Assembly: GCA_002179805.1 (NCBI GenBank)
Contig: NAVB01000053.1
Coordinates: 124,001-188,000, forward strand
From: Acanthamoeba lenticulata
Taxonomy: Eukaryota > Discosea > Longamoebia > Acanthamoebidae
Reading direction: 5' to 3'
Length of the DNA: 64,000 bases
The notes beneath the pieces are model-generated. The model was not told the origin of the DNA. It searched no databases and saw only the letters and a list, made by a program, of their open reading frames with translations. The position numbers and the translations under genes were made by a program. This document shows positions 49,601 through 60,718 of the stretch, piece by piece (position 1 is the first letter of the stretch; every line of letters begins with the position of its first letter).

Positions 49601-50001
49601 GGCGGTACATAGTCCAGCAGTGTGCCCACCCAGATGAACTCGAGGCCCTTGTCTGGTCAGTCAAGAAGGAGAACCACAGCGTGAGCTTCTAGCTAGTGGC
49701 AACGACAGACCACCACGCGAAAGACAGAGAAGGTACGCACTATCCTCTGCCAGAAGCCTGTAGGCCGACACGAGCGGCCCGAGGCTCGAGTTGGTGATCT
49801 TGTAGCCTTGAAGAGCAAGACAAAATAACTGCGAGTGAGACGAGCAAGAGCAGACTGTGCTTCGGCTCTTGGGGGTCCCCACGTACCCTCGTCAGTCTTT
49901 TCGAGGATGATTGGAAGGTGCTTCACGGCACAGAAGACACGCTTGGGCAGCTGCTTGTTGGCAGCGTTCAGCAAGTCGGCGGAGTGCGATTTGGATTGCA
50001 T
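46643..50001 (-). CDS. Trehalose-6-phosphate synthase/phosphatase, phosphatase domain intact, synthase start degenerate
   Basis: Two-domain TPS/TPP protein of about 830 residues from ATG 50001 (MQSKSHSADLLNAANKQ). The GT20 half has ASDEVVWIHDYHLKTLPE, GFFLHTPFPTSELYRILPV, LIGFQTYHDCRHFLSACTR, AVDIFPAGIDPD, GRDRLDTIKGIPQKLLAF and ILSEFAGSAQSLGG. However, the N-terminal glucose-6-phosphate/UDP loop, normally VSNRLPV...GGLV, reads CAVKHLPI...SLGPLV. The HAD phosphatase half is normal: RLFMLDYDGTLTPIVKNP (DxD nucleophile), YIISGRGREFL, LSCEHGLFFRHY and FVLCMGDDKTDEDMF. The expected activity is removal of phosphate from trehalose-6-phosphate, with a weak or absent synthase. Several introns; one carries an (AG)n run at 48917-48938. 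A second TPS lies at 61367. Confidence 0.92.
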
Positions 50002-50521
50002 TTTGCTTGTGCACCGGCCGTCAAGAGTGAATGAATGCAAAAGGGAGATCGAAGTAGAGTCGATCCTGTCTGTGTCTAGTTTTTTGGCACGTGCCTGTGG
50101 GAGTTTGATTTGAGGTTCCGTTCGAACGGGGAGTGCCCTTCAGTTGGTGTCTTCGCGTTGCTTGGCTTGCGCTTGTGGGGGAGAAAGAAACGTCTAGTGT
50201 CTGCGAGTGTGAGGAAGAGAACGACAACCAAGAACACGAAGACCAGCACGACCCCCACAGGCCAGAAACGGAGCAAACGGAGCGAAATACAAGTAGAACA
50301 AAGGCACGAAGCAAGAGAGACGACCCACGAGATGAGCAAAGCAATCGCTTGATTGCTATTCCAATCGCGCAACGTAGCGCTCGCTAGAGCATAGTTAAAA
50401 TGCCGCAAATCGTTCCCATCTGTTTGTGTAATGTGCAGCTTCGCCCGGCTCCATATGAATTTTCAAACATATGGGCTAATCTCCGAAGTGTTTGCGAAAC
50501 GTTTTGCAAAGCGTTATGCAA
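50002..50521. other. Intergenic between TPS/TPP and GatC
   Basis: About 520 bp. It must hold the TPS/TPP promoter (minus strand) and the GatC 3' end. It contains one 110-codon minus-strand open frame, described separately. Nothing else is recognisable. Confidence 0.45.
50076..50408 (-). CDS. Possible small membrane protein (weak)
   Basis: A 110-codon open frame from ATG 50408 with one or two hydrophobic stretches (WPVGVVLVFVFLVVVLFLTL) and a basic C-terminal part. No family is recognised. It overlaps the presumed TPS/TPP promoter and might be chance. Confidence 0.22.
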   Translation of the reverse strand: MRHFNYALASATLRDWNSNQAIALLISWVVSLASCLCSTCISLRLLRFWPVGVVLVFVFLVVVLFLTLADTRRFFLPHKRKPSNAKTPTEGHSPFERNLKSNSHRHVPKN

Positions 50522-51117
50522 TCAGCTGTCTGCGCCCTCACCCTCTGCGCCGCTTTGGCCCTTGACCTTCGGCACGATGAAGAAAGAGCCATCGCGGGCA
50601 GGCGCGTTCTTCATGAGGTCATCCACGATGTTGCCCTCGGTCACCTCGTCCTTACGCAGGCGCAGCTGTGCGTGTCGAGCGTCGAGTGGCGAAACGAGGG
50701 GCTCCACACCCTCGGTGTTCACCTGCGGACACCGATCCTCATCAGTACGGCGCATTGAGCCTCGTTGTGGCGAAGGGGTGAAGCGAGGCACCTCTTGAAT
50801 GATGTGCACGCAGGCAAGTATCTGGCCCACCTCGCGGCAGAGGGACTCTTGCTTTTCCGGCGCTATCTTGAGCTGTGCTCGCTTGGCCAGCTGATTCAGC
50901 GTCGCTGCGTCGATCTGCGTCTCAGCCGACGTAGGCTGGAAGAACTTCTCCACCGACCACGACGGCTCTCGTGGCATGGACTGCAACAGCCATAGCGCCA
51001 TATGCCGCGGGGGGAGAGACGTTCAAGGTTGCACGGTGCAAGCAAACCAAATCAAGATGTAAGTACCACTCCGGAGGCATAACCACGACGGAAGCCAATT
51101 TGGGCTGCCCTCCTCAT
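50522..51117 (-). CDS. GATC: Mitochondrial glutamyl-tRNA(Gln) amidotransferase subunit C
   Basis: GatC stabilises the GatCAB enzyme, which converts Glu-tRNA(Gln) to Gln-tRNA(Gln) in mitochondria. Exon 1 (51117-51067) gives MRRAAQIGFRRGYASGV, a good mitochondrial presequence. A gtactt...ttgcag intron joins in phase to SMPREPSWSVEKFFQPTS. The core follows the family: LNQLAKRAQLKIAPEKQESL, ILACVHIIQE, then after a second intron (about 50723-50788) VNTEGVEPLVSP, and finally LRKDEVTEGNIVDDLMKNAP and FFIVPKVK. If the second intron is not removed, its sequence also reads open, so an unspliced longer form cannot be excluded. Confidence 0.9.
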
Positions 51118-51199
51118 CTTGGCTCTGGCGGCTAAACAAGAAAACGTTTTGTCTCTTTTTCTTGGTTGCTTTTTTCATTTCCATCACACTTGAAGAGAG

Positions 51200-52487
51200 A
51201 TGCGGAGTGCAGCGCGGCGAGTGCGACCTCAGGGCAAAGGCTCTGTGGGCCAGTTGATGCCCTCTTGGCTTGTGTGCACACAGGCAACTCGTACGCTCTT
51301 TGGGTCATCCTCCCCCGGCGAGCGGGCACAGCAAACGCACCGCACACATAAGAGGCCAGTGGTTGCTGGCACTGTGTCCCCACGGCGGGGCGTGCCGCCA
51401 CATATCATTCCACCACCCTATGTCAGCGACCACACCAACCTGCCCTCCATGGCAGACCAGCCACAGCAAGCTGAAGTCAAGGATGCGCAGAGCGTCAGAA
51501 AGATGCGAGCCGCCGGCCAACTGGCCCGACGCGTCCTCGACCTGGCGGGCACCTTGGCACGACCAGGCAAGGACCGCCACAATGCCCACTTGTTGCATCG
51601 CTGCATTTATAACCTCATTATTGACAGCTCTCTGCGCACCACAGGGGTGACCACGGACGCCATAGACAAAGCCCTCCATGAGGCCATCATCCACGCGGGC
51701 GCCTATCCCTCGCCGCTCGGCTACAGCGGGTTCCCCAAGTCGGTGAGCACGTCGGTGAACGACGTCCTGATGCACGGCATCCCCGACGACCGACCACTGG
51801 AGGACGGCGACATTGTCAACGTCGACGTGACTGTCTACCTCGACGGCCACCACGGCGACTGCTCCCGCACGTTCCTTGTGGGCGACGTGGATCCGGACGC
51901 CCGCCGGCTCGTGCATGCCAGTGAGGACTGCTTGGCGCAGGTCATCCGCCAGCTGCGCCCGGGCCTAGACCTTCGCTTCGTCGGCGACTTTGTCGAGTAC
52001 GTCATCGCCTCTTCTCCTTCATTCGCTTCTTGAGCACGACTCACGGCTGGGGAACAGAGACTTTGCGCATCGAGCCGGGTTCGCGGTCCTGCCCGAGGCG
52101 GCGGGCCACGGAATCGGCCGCATCTTCCACGCCTACCCGCCCGTCCTCCATTTCCGCAACTCTCTGAGCCTGACGCTCAAGCCCGGGATGACCTTCACCG
52201 TCGGTTCGAGGCCTTCCCTTCCCGCCATTCTCGCCTCTCCTCGCGTGGTTGGCCTTAGCTTTCTCATACGGGCGCGTGTGGGCCGGGGAAACACCACAGA
52301 ACCGGTGTTTGTGGAACGGGATCCGCGGTTTCGCATGTGGGCCGACGGGTGGACGATGAGCACCGTCGATGGCGGGTGGAGCGCCCAGACCGAACACACG
52401 GTCCTCATCACCGACGCGGGCGCCGAGGTCCTCACCGCCGCTGTCTACGACGCTCCAATGGCTCGGCCGCGGGGCGGTCCGGCGTAA
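51200..52487 (+). CDS. Methionine aminopeptidase type I, organellar (METAP1D-like)
   Basis: Removes the N-terminal methionine of new proteins. The N-terminal 80 residues are basic and poor in acidic residues (MRSAARRVRPQGKGSVGQL), suggesting organelle targeting. The pita-bread fold shows the five metal ligands: Asp in IVNVDVTVYLDGHHG, Asp in GDCSRTFLVG, His in AAGHGIGRIFHAYPP, Glu in GMTFTVEPVF and Glu in WSAQTEHTVLIT. GYSGFPKSVSTSVNDVLMHG is the substrate-binding block typical of type I enzymes. Two introns, at about 51998-52057 and 52200-52295, are needed to join RFVGDFVE/NRDFAHRAGF and TFTV/EPVFVE. There is no C6H2 zinc finger, consistent with the MAP1D subgroup. Confidence 0.92.
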
Positions 52488-52565
52488 GCCCTTACGAAGA
52501 CTACATGAACAAAGAACAGACCAAGTGAAGAAGTTTCTCTCTTTTTTTTGTTTGGTTTCTGGAGG

Positions 52566-54100
52566 CTAACAGGCGGTGGAGGCCAGGGCGTACTTGGCCG
52601 TGGGCATATCGGCCACCCGGGACCAGGCGTTGGTGGCCGGGTCGTAGCGGTCGACGGCAGCAAAGGTGGTCTTGTCGTCGAAACCGCCGAGCGCGTAGAG
52701 ATACCCGCCCAGGGAGGCCGCGGCGAGGGCGTACTTGGCCGCCGGCAGCGGCGCCACGGAGGTCCAGGCGTTGGTGGCCGGGTCGTAGCACTCGACGGCG
52801 GCCTGGCAGGCCTCGCCGAAGCCGCCCAGCGCGTAGATGCGGCCGCCGACCACGGCGGCGGAGAGGTAGTAGCGGGCCGTGGGCATGTCGGGCACGACGC
52901 CCGAGTGCCAGGCGTCGGCCACCGGGTCGTAGACCTCGACCGAGGCCAGCGGCGCCGTGCCGCTGTGGCCGCCGATGGCGTAGATGCGGCCGTTGAGCAC
53001 GACCGCCGCGAGCGCGTAGCGGGGCGTGCTCAGCTCGGCCACGCGCTCCCACAGGTTGGTGCACGCGTCGAAGCGTTCGACGGAGCTCAGGTAGATGGCG
53101 TTGTTGTGGCCGCCGACGGCGTAGATGCGGCCCCCAAGGGCCACGCCGGCCAGCCCGTTGCGCACGGTCGACAGGCCCTCGAGGGCCTGCCAGCCGGCCA
53201 GGCTGGCCTCGCCCGCCTTGAAGAAGCCGACCGACGACGTGTCGGCGCTGAGGCCGCCCATCACAAACACGCGGCCCTGCAGCGCCACGGCCGCAGCCGA
53301 GTTGCGGGACGCGGGCAGGTTGCCCACGGTCGTCCAGTGGTTGCTCGCGGGGTCATAGCGCTCGACGACGCCCAGCGCCAAGGAGAGCTCGTCGTTGCGG
53401 CCGCCCACCACGTAGATGGCGGTGGGCTCGGGCTCGGCGGCTGCTGCGGGCACGAGGGCCAGGCTGGGCGAGGCCGAGAGGGCGTCGGGGTTGAAGGGAA
53501 TCTGGAAGTAGTCAAATTCCTTCTCGAGCCGGAGGAGGAGGGTTTGCTCTTCGGGGGCCACCCAGGAGGTCCCCTCGCGCAGAAAGTCGAGGACGTGCTC
53601 GAACAGCTCGCCGTTGCGGTCGATAAAGACTCGGCCCTCGTCGTCGGTGGCCAGCTCGTGCCGCCCGCTGAACATGCGCCCGAGAAGAGAGTCCTCGTAC
53701 CGGGTGAGGGTGGTTTTGGACGTGGTGTAGGTGCGGCCGCCCACGTTGAGCTTGATCAACGAGCCCCATTCCACGCGAAGCGTCTTCAACTGGCCCACCT
53801 CGCGCTCCAACCGCTCCCGTTCGGCGTCTAGTCGTGTGACCTCAGCCTCGAGTTGTCCTCGTTCGTGCTCGAACGTAGCTTGTAATTGTGCAAAGGCAGT
53901 CTGCAGGCGGGCAAGCGAGCCCTCTGCCAGCGGCGCGGATCGGTCTGAGACCCGTCGCCCAAGATGGAAGATTTCGGGAGGGGAGTTAAGAGGGAAGGAA
54001 GAGAAGGGCAGGTCAGAGCGAGAGAGTGAGATCGAGCGGACGCTACAAGTGTTTGGGGCTGGGGAGGGTGGAGGGCTGCACCTGCTTCGTTCTTTTGCAT
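52566..54100 (-). CDS. T1/BTB (KCTD-type) and kelch-repeat protein
   Basis: Start ATG 54100 (MQKNEA) joins through an intron to a short coiled coil (about 53950-53800; FEHERGQLEAEVTRLDAERE). A potassium-channel-tetramerisation type BTB follows: LIKLNVGGRTYTTSKTTLT, RNGELFEHVLDFLREG. Six kelch blades fill the rest, each with the GG dyad and a Tyr/Trp pair, for example IYAVGGHNNAIYLSSVERFD, IYAIGGHSGTAPLASVEVYD and IYALGGFGEACQAAVECYD. BTB-kelch proteins are usually cullin-3 substrate adaptors; with a T1-type BTB this role is only inferred. Ends MPTAKYALASTAC at 52566. Confidence 0.9.
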
Positions 54101-54200
54101 CGAGCTTGTCTGAAGAACGAAGCGGAGCAACGGTCTTGTGTTTTTGAACTACAAATTTTTAATATTTAATTCCGTCTTCTCCGGAGTCGCATACTGCGGT

Positions 54201-55606
54201 TCACGGCTGCGCCAACGCCGCGATCTGTTGCAACTTGGCTCGCAGACGGTCGTTATCAGCCTTGAGCAAAGTAACGGCTTTCCTCAATTGCTCCTTCTCT
54301 ACGTCTGGTTGATCGCTTGTCGATGGCGTGCTGTTGGTGTGGAGAGTTGGGGCTGTGCTGCTTGCGATGCCGATCTTTTCCAAGATCCGGCTGGTGTCCA
54401 TGTTACGTGTCAACCCGCGAGCTCGGCGCAAGACCTCCGCGCCTTTTAGGTTACGTCAGATACCTACACAGCGAAAGAGGACATGCCAATATACGTACCT
54501 TGGGAAGCGCTGTCAATCGTCTTCTTTCTTCTGGTTTGCTCTTCGCTGAGCTTTGCAGGGATTTCGAGTTTTGTACTCTTCCTGGTGCTGGGGTCTTGAG
54601 CTGCAGTTGAAGGAGAAGAGAACAAATGAAAATGAGAAGCATCATGGAGGCAGCCTCGAGGAAAATTGGATACCAAGTCGAAGAGCCTGCTGGATGAGGC
54701 TGATGAGTCTTTGAACATGTTTTACAAGAGCATCTGTCTCCCCTTGGGTAGCCGCTGATCTGACAGCGTTGATAAGGCCAGGCGCCACGCTTGCTATCTC
54801 ACTTCCCACCAAGAGTAGCTCCCTGCACACGAAAGAGTCAAAACCTCTCGCACCACCTTAATATCGACGACGTACGACGCTGTGTTGGGATCGCTTCCAT
54901 CGAACTTGGCTGCTTGAGCTTGAAGCAGTTTCACCAAGTGCACGGACTTAGCAGCGAACCGGCGCAAGTAGTCTGGAGCATGTTTGTTAGTGATTTCCAC
55001 TTCATCCCTTCTGAGAGGTATCTTGCCGTTCAGGTCGTTAGGCGAATGAAGAGCAGTCATCACGAGTTCCCTCGCCGCCTGGAGGAACGCCGGTATGTCA
55101 AGTAAAGCCCCTTCCCCACCCTCTCCGAACATAGGACGGGCTTGTACAGTTGCACATTCAGTGGTGGCCTCATTTAGGCACTTTTGGTCATGGTCTTCGT
55201 CGATCTCCACGAGCCCTGAAGTGAGTTCCCCGATCGTGCGCAACGCGGCCGTGGCCCGGTCCTTCGTAAGTGCATAGTCAACAACGCCTTGCTCGACTTG
55301 GCTCATGACCTCCTGCACCAGCGCGCACACTTGAGTTGAAGTCACAACGATGTTGGGAAAGGAAGAAGTTGCCTGCAGGATGCCTTGTTGTTGCCTCAAC
55401 TTGCGTGCGTAGTCGAATATGCCATCGCGCATAGTGGGTTCAGAGTGCGAGGTGGCAACCTCTTCTGCTGACTCAATCAAGATGGTGGTTGCGGACACAA
55501 AGCCCTCCAGTACGGGCACCACATCAGCTCCCCATATGTTTGAGTGAACCGCCAGCGAGTCCAGTCCAAGTTGAAGCGACTGCAACGTGAAGGCTGAGAC
55601 CGCCAT
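54201..55606 (-). CDS. Unrecognised all-helical protein
   Basis: The start ATG 55606 opens an exon of about 250 residues (MAVSAFTLQSLQLGLDSLAV...), rich in Ala, Leu, Val and Glu and predicted entirely helical. Later exons give ELLLVGSEIASVAPGLINAV, KHVQRLISLIQQALRLGIQF and a linker rich in Ser/Thr. A C-terminal leucine-zipper-like helix (LRKAVTLLKADNDRLRAKL) ends at a stop at 54201. Four or more introns. The bundle-like character recalls talin/vinculin-type or BAR-like helical proteins, but I see no diagnostic motif and do not assign a family. Confidence 0.7.
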
Positions 55607-56064
55607 GGCTGTTGTGAAGAGGGTGAAAAAAAAAAGGAAAAAATAAAAACATTTGGTTGTTGGTTGTACTGCAACCCTGCTTTTGGGGCCCTCTTTCTTG
55701 GCACCACTTTCCTTTTTCTTTTTTTGTTGAGTTTTCTGCGGTCCCCGCGAAGCTTAACGATAAGCCCGTCGACGTCAATCCCCTCTGTTGGGCCACCCAC
55801 CATTCCTCTGTGCTCGCTCAACGGCCACAACACCGCAGTGAGACGACTTCGTACGCAGAAATGTGGGCTGTCATGTCGAAGGGAATACTCGGGTTGTTGT
55901 AGTTTATGTTGCGTTGTGTACAGAAAGCCCACCGGACACCAATCCAATCTGGGTAGCCTGCAATTCACTACGGAGCACGTGATGGTGCTTGAGGAAGGGG
56001 GAGGAAGGGGGTGCAGAGGGCTCTTGATGGACGAAGGAGGGCGCGCGCGTCAAAAAGGGCTCAT
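55607..56064. other. Intergenic, pyrimidine-rich
   Basis: About 460 bp between the helical protein start and the ABCG stop (both minus). It starts with an A-rich tract. No credible coding region or RNA gene is seen. Confidence 0.45.
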
Positions 56065-58732
56065 TTAGCCCTTCACCCAGCGCAGGCCGACAAAAGCAAG
56101 GATTCGGTAGAAGATGATCATGCCGATGAGCACCAGCGCGCAGCCCCAGATCGTGATGTAGTCAAACTCCTGCGCTTTGATAACTTGCTCGCCCGAGGTA
56201 AGCGGGCACGTGCCGTTAACGAGCTCTTTGGGATCGCAGTAAAGTGTGAGTCCTGTCGTGCACACCAATAACAAAACGCATGAGCAACACAGGCAACGCC
56301 TTGGCGCACGTAGAGAGACTCGGGGTACCGTTAAGCTCGTTGAGGGCAATGCCCGTGTACGAGTATTTGACGAAGCTGAGTGCGTCGAGCCACGAGAAGT
56401 AGGCAGGCAGGTTCACAGGTGGCAAGAAGAAGCCTCCGAACAGACGGCAAATCTGCAAAATAGATTAAAAAACGAGAGTCAGCCCGACTGCTTGGGGAGG
56501 GGGGGGGATGTGAAGGCGCGCACCTCAAGGATGAGCGGCAGGATGGTGATGGAGAGTGTAACGGTTCGGCAGAACGTGGAGATCATCAGGGCTAGCGACG
56601 TCGCCGTGAGCGAGCACAACTCCATGAAGCACACAAAGATGAAGAACTTGCCAGCATCGGCCTGTGTACAAAAGGGGAAAAGTGAATCATTACTACGAGA
56701 ACGGGGAAGCAAAGGAGCGGAGGCAGAACATACCTGTAAACCAACGAGGAAGTAGACGATGCACGAGAACAAAAGGGGGAAGACCATCTGCACGATCATC
56801 TCTGCTCCCATTTTGGCGATGTAGTAGGCTGAAACGTAGTATGCACCGGACGCTCGTTCTCTCAGCACAATCAATCGTTCTGAAGGGACTGTGTGTGACA
56901 GCAAAACACAATCAGAAGAGCCGCTAAAATGCAGAGAAGAGCGCATAAGCGGCGGCACGTACAAGAGTTGATCAGGATCAGGGCGCTGAATACACCCTGG
57001 TTGATGCAAATGAAGAAGAGCACGGGCAGCCTCTTCTTCTGGCCGGCTTGGTTGGTGCCGATATCGAGGAACACGGTGCCGATGAGGACGCCAAAGAGGA
57101 TAGTCTGCGCGAGCTGCGCGAGCAGGATCGTCCTCGCGCGCAGGACGTTCTGCATGGCCCGCAGGAAGAGATACCACACCTGCGCAAACCACGAGGGCCG
57201 CGAGGGCATCCTGTCCTTATCTTTCCTCTTCTTTTTCTTTCCGACAGGAGCCTCGATGTGGGGCGGCTGATAGAGATGCCGAATCTTGTCTGCGTTCTCA
57301 TCGGCTTCGCGGATCTCCTCAGCAGTGAATCGCGCCGGGCTGATCACGTCCACTGCGCAGCGATATACCAATAAAGTGAGCCTCTCTCAATCAGAAGAAG
57401 CCAACACAAGAGTGGTGCACCGTACAGACGTGATCGGCCGGGTTAGTGTGAACCGGGCAAGGAAACCCTGCCTCGGCGTAGTGGTTAAGGACTTCATCAG
57501 CCGGACCGTGGTAGACGATCTTGCCGCTCTTGAGGATCATCAGGTCATCGAACAAGTTGAAGATCTGCGTGGCGGGCTGGAAGAGGCCACAACAAGCAGC
57601 AGTCAGCGAGTGTTAAGCACACGCCTACACATCGTTTCTATGAACAAGATGCGCACCTGATGGATGGTGCACACAACGGTGCAATTCTCAGTGTGGGCGA
57701 GATCCCTCAGGATGCGGCAGAGGGTGAGAGCCGTGACGCCGTCAAGACCAGAGGTGGGCTCGTCCAGGAACAGGAGCCGAGGCTTCATGAGGAGTTCCAT
57801 GGCGACGCAAAGACGCTTGCGCTCTCCACCAGAAATACCCTTCTTCAAAGCGCTGCCGACGGGTGTGTTCTTGCAGTGTTCCAGGCCGAGTTTGATGATC
57901 ACTTCGTCCACTCGCTTGAGCTTCTCCTCTCGGGTCAGCTTGGACGGGAGACGCAGGAAAGCAGTGTATCGCAGCGTCTCCTTCACGGTAAGGTCGGGGA
58001 ACAGCAGGTCGTCCTTGTGTCATAATGGGGAATGGGTGACAAGGTGTGTAAGCAACGGTCGAGCTTAAACACAACATAACACAACACAAATAAGGGCTCA
58101 AGGGGCGGTGGGTACCTGCATGACATATCCCGACACTTTCTTCAAGAATGAACGGTTGTACCTCTGGCCGTCGACCATCTGGTCGCCATGGCCCTTGGCC
58201 TTGGCCAACCGGAGAGCAAGCATGTTCATCAAACTTGTCTGCACTCAGGCAAACACAAATAGTAATGAGCCATGGCGTTGAAAAAAAATATTTTTGTAGA
58301 AGATAACCAGGTGTTGAAAAGAAGCGTAGATGAAGTGCAAATTTAGGCAGCGAGGAGACAAGAGGGAAAAGGAAGAGCGTGCAGTACCTTGCCAGCGCCG
58401 CTAGGTCCCATGATAGCAAGGAAGCGCCCCTTTACACGGCCGCAGGCCTCAGACAGCAGTATTTTCTTGCCATCGGGCGACACTACTTGGAGATCCTTCC
58501 ACGAGAGCTCCGCAGCGTCGTTATCGTCATCATCATCGTCATCATCTTCTTCATCGACCTCGTCTTCAGTGGCCGATGTGTTTCCCTGTTTGACGTGAAG
58601 CGCCTTGGTGCTTTTCATCGAGCTCTCATCGATGTCTGACCCCTCAATCGAGGAACCTCCTCCCGTTCTAGCACCGTCCATGTCGGCCAGCTCCACATCG
58701 GAGGGGGAGCGGTCGTCGTCTGTTGAATTCAT
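56065..58732 (-). CDS. ABCG-family half-transporter
   Basis: ATP-driven exporter of the White/ABCG type (nucleotide-binding domain first, then six membrane helices). From ATG 58732 a 75-residue acidic/Ser-rich start leads to Walker A MGPSGAGKTSLMNMLA (split by an intron at the GK/TS junction). The Q-loop region gives VMQDDLLFPDLTVKETLRY, the signature SGGERKRLCVAMELLMKPR, Walker B LLFLDEPTSGLDG and the H-loop CTIHQP. Membrane helices include ILLAQLAQTILFGVLIGTVF, MVFPLLFSCIVYFLVGL, ATSLALMISTFCRTVTLSI and ALVLIGMIIFYRILAFVGL. The ABCG extracellular loop before the last helix contains Cys residues (YCDPKELVNGTCP). Around nine introns. The substrate is unknown. Confidence 0.94.
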
Positions 58733-59292
58733 CGGTAGTCGAGGGCGCCGGCAGCGTCGTGTGTCTCGTGCGGTGGGGTAGTAACCTACAAAAACAGGGC
58801 CGGGGGTCGTTTAGGCTGCGGGGCTAGGTTGGCTGTCCGGCTCCGCGTTGGTGAAGAGGTGGTCGAAAGTAGTAGCCTGTGGTGCCGATTGGGGTAAAAA
58901 GGAATGGGTGGGCCCAGCCGTAGGAGTTTGCCCAGAGTCTTAGGCTCTGTGTGCGTAAGGCGATGGTTGGCGCGGGCAACGGGAGAAATTTCTAAGCACG
59001 TACTTTACGAACTGTGCGTGTGCAGTCTGCGGTCTCGTGGGAGATACTCGCCTCGCGACAAAGAGGCCCTTTGTCTGAACCAGAATAGATAGGACTTGGG
59101 GCTTGGGAGCAACTTCTCTTACCGCACGAGTTGCAAGACGAGAACTGTAGCAGAAGCTTTTGCGTCACAACGCGATGATCAGGAAGTAGTTGCAGCGGAG
59201 CTTGCACGGCCGTAGCTCACGAATGGAAAAGGTCGACACGATACCTGACGTGATGGAGAAAAAAAAGAAAAACAAAACAGAAAAAAAGAAAC
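58733..59292. other. Intergenic between ABCG and ADAT3 starts
   Basis: About 560 bp between divergent genes; probably two promoters and the ABCG 5' untranslated exon. No open frame with recognisable similarity and no RNA gene seen. Confidence 0.45.
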
Positions 59293-60718
59293 ATGGACGC
59301 ACCGCCGCGCAAGAAGAGATGTGTGGCATCGGTGTCTGAAACTGAAAATGCGGGGCTGGGAAAGGAGTGCACTATCTTTGAAGTGCTCAGTGACGAGGAG
59401 CTGCGCCCCTTCACGCCACGTACGTGCTGCCAAACTGCAGCGACTCCGGCCTTGTTGCGGGCAACTAACGACTTTGGCCAGGCACGGTTGTAGTTTCCGA
59501 TATGGCCCCGAAGCGAGCAAACGCGCTCTTGCAGTACTGCTGCCTCTATGTTTCGGCAGCCATCTGCAAGCACGTTATCTGACACCGTCCGTGGCGCCCA
59601 CAGGACACTCAACAAACTCTTACCTCTGCCTGTGCATGCCAAACACCTCAAGCGAGTCCGCCGGCTCAACGATGCTGCCACAGAAGAAGGTATTAGAATT
59701 ATGGCTTCATGTCGGCGACTTGATTCTCTCCTCTGATCATGGAATAGGCTACGTGCTGCAAGTGTTGTTGTGTGCCTCGGACGAAGTGCACAAGCTCAGT
59801 GAACCACCGCTCGCTGAAGCGCTGGTCAGCTTTACGCTTGCCCCTAAAACGGTCGAGGTGTCTGCTTTTGCGCCGCTCACCGATGCACAGTACACCGAGT
59901 GGAATACGATATGGCCCATCGCTGCCCGACCGCCTGCTAGGTGTGTGCTCTTATGGCCTGGCATTATGCTGCAAGGCCGCTAATGGCTCTTATCTCTGCG
60001 CTTGGACAGGGAAATCCCAGCCCCATCGGCTTGGCCGGCCAAGGTATTAACTGATGCGGCGGGATTCATGCAGGCGGCGCTCGAGCAGGCCCTCGAAGCA
60101 AAGAACAAAGGAGAGGTATGCAGACCCATTCGCACGCAAAACCGCTTTTAGTTTCTTATATAGCCTCTTGTGGTAGCGCCCGATTGGCGCGGTCGTGGTC
60201 AACCCCACCACAAGCCAAATCGTCGCTCGTGCCCATGATTGCTGTACGTATCGCCGCCTGTTGTCGTTTCTGCGTCTTATTTCTTCCTTCGTGTTGCCCT
60301 TGTCAGCCAGCACCGACCCACTCGGCCATGCTGCCATGATGTGCATTCACGAGGTGGCCGCCAGGGACATGCGTGACAACCCCTCCACGAGGGGCAATTA
60401 CCTGTGCACCGGTTATCACCTCTACATCACCCGAGAGCCTTGCATCATGTACACTCCCGCGGCTCCCAACCAATACGCGCCGTCAAGCTTATTCCAAGCT
60501 GGGACAGGTGTGCCATGGCCGTCTTGCATTCGCGATTCGCCAAGGTGTTTTACGCCCTGCCCAATCCAGCGATGGGCGGGCTTGGCAGTCGGGCCAAGCT
60601 GCATACCAACCCTTCGCTCAACCACCATTTCCAGGCCTACGTCGGGCCCCTCACGGCCGAGTGCGGCCAGCAACTCGAGGCAGCGGACTGTGTACCATCG
60701 CCCTCGGACCAAACGTAG
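59293..60718 (+). CDS. ADAT3: tRNA adenosine deaminase non-catalytic subunit ADAT3/Tad3
   Basis: ADAT3 pairs with ADAT2 to deaminate A34 to inosine in tRNA anticodons. The N-terminus (MDAPPRKKRCVASVSETENA) is basic. The middle has LPLPVHAKHLKRVRRLND and PLTDAQYTEWNTIWP, both typical of Tad3. The deaminase domain shows PIGAVVVNPTTSQIVARAHD, then GHAAMMCIHEVAA, where the catalytic H-x-E is H-A-A, and YLCTGYHLYITREPCIM, which splices in phase to CAMAVLHSRFAKVFYALP to make the PCxxC zinc motif. The ending MGGLGSRAKLHTNPSLNHHF matches Tad3. Lack of the proton-shuttling Glu is normal for this subunit. About six introns. Confidence 0.92.
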
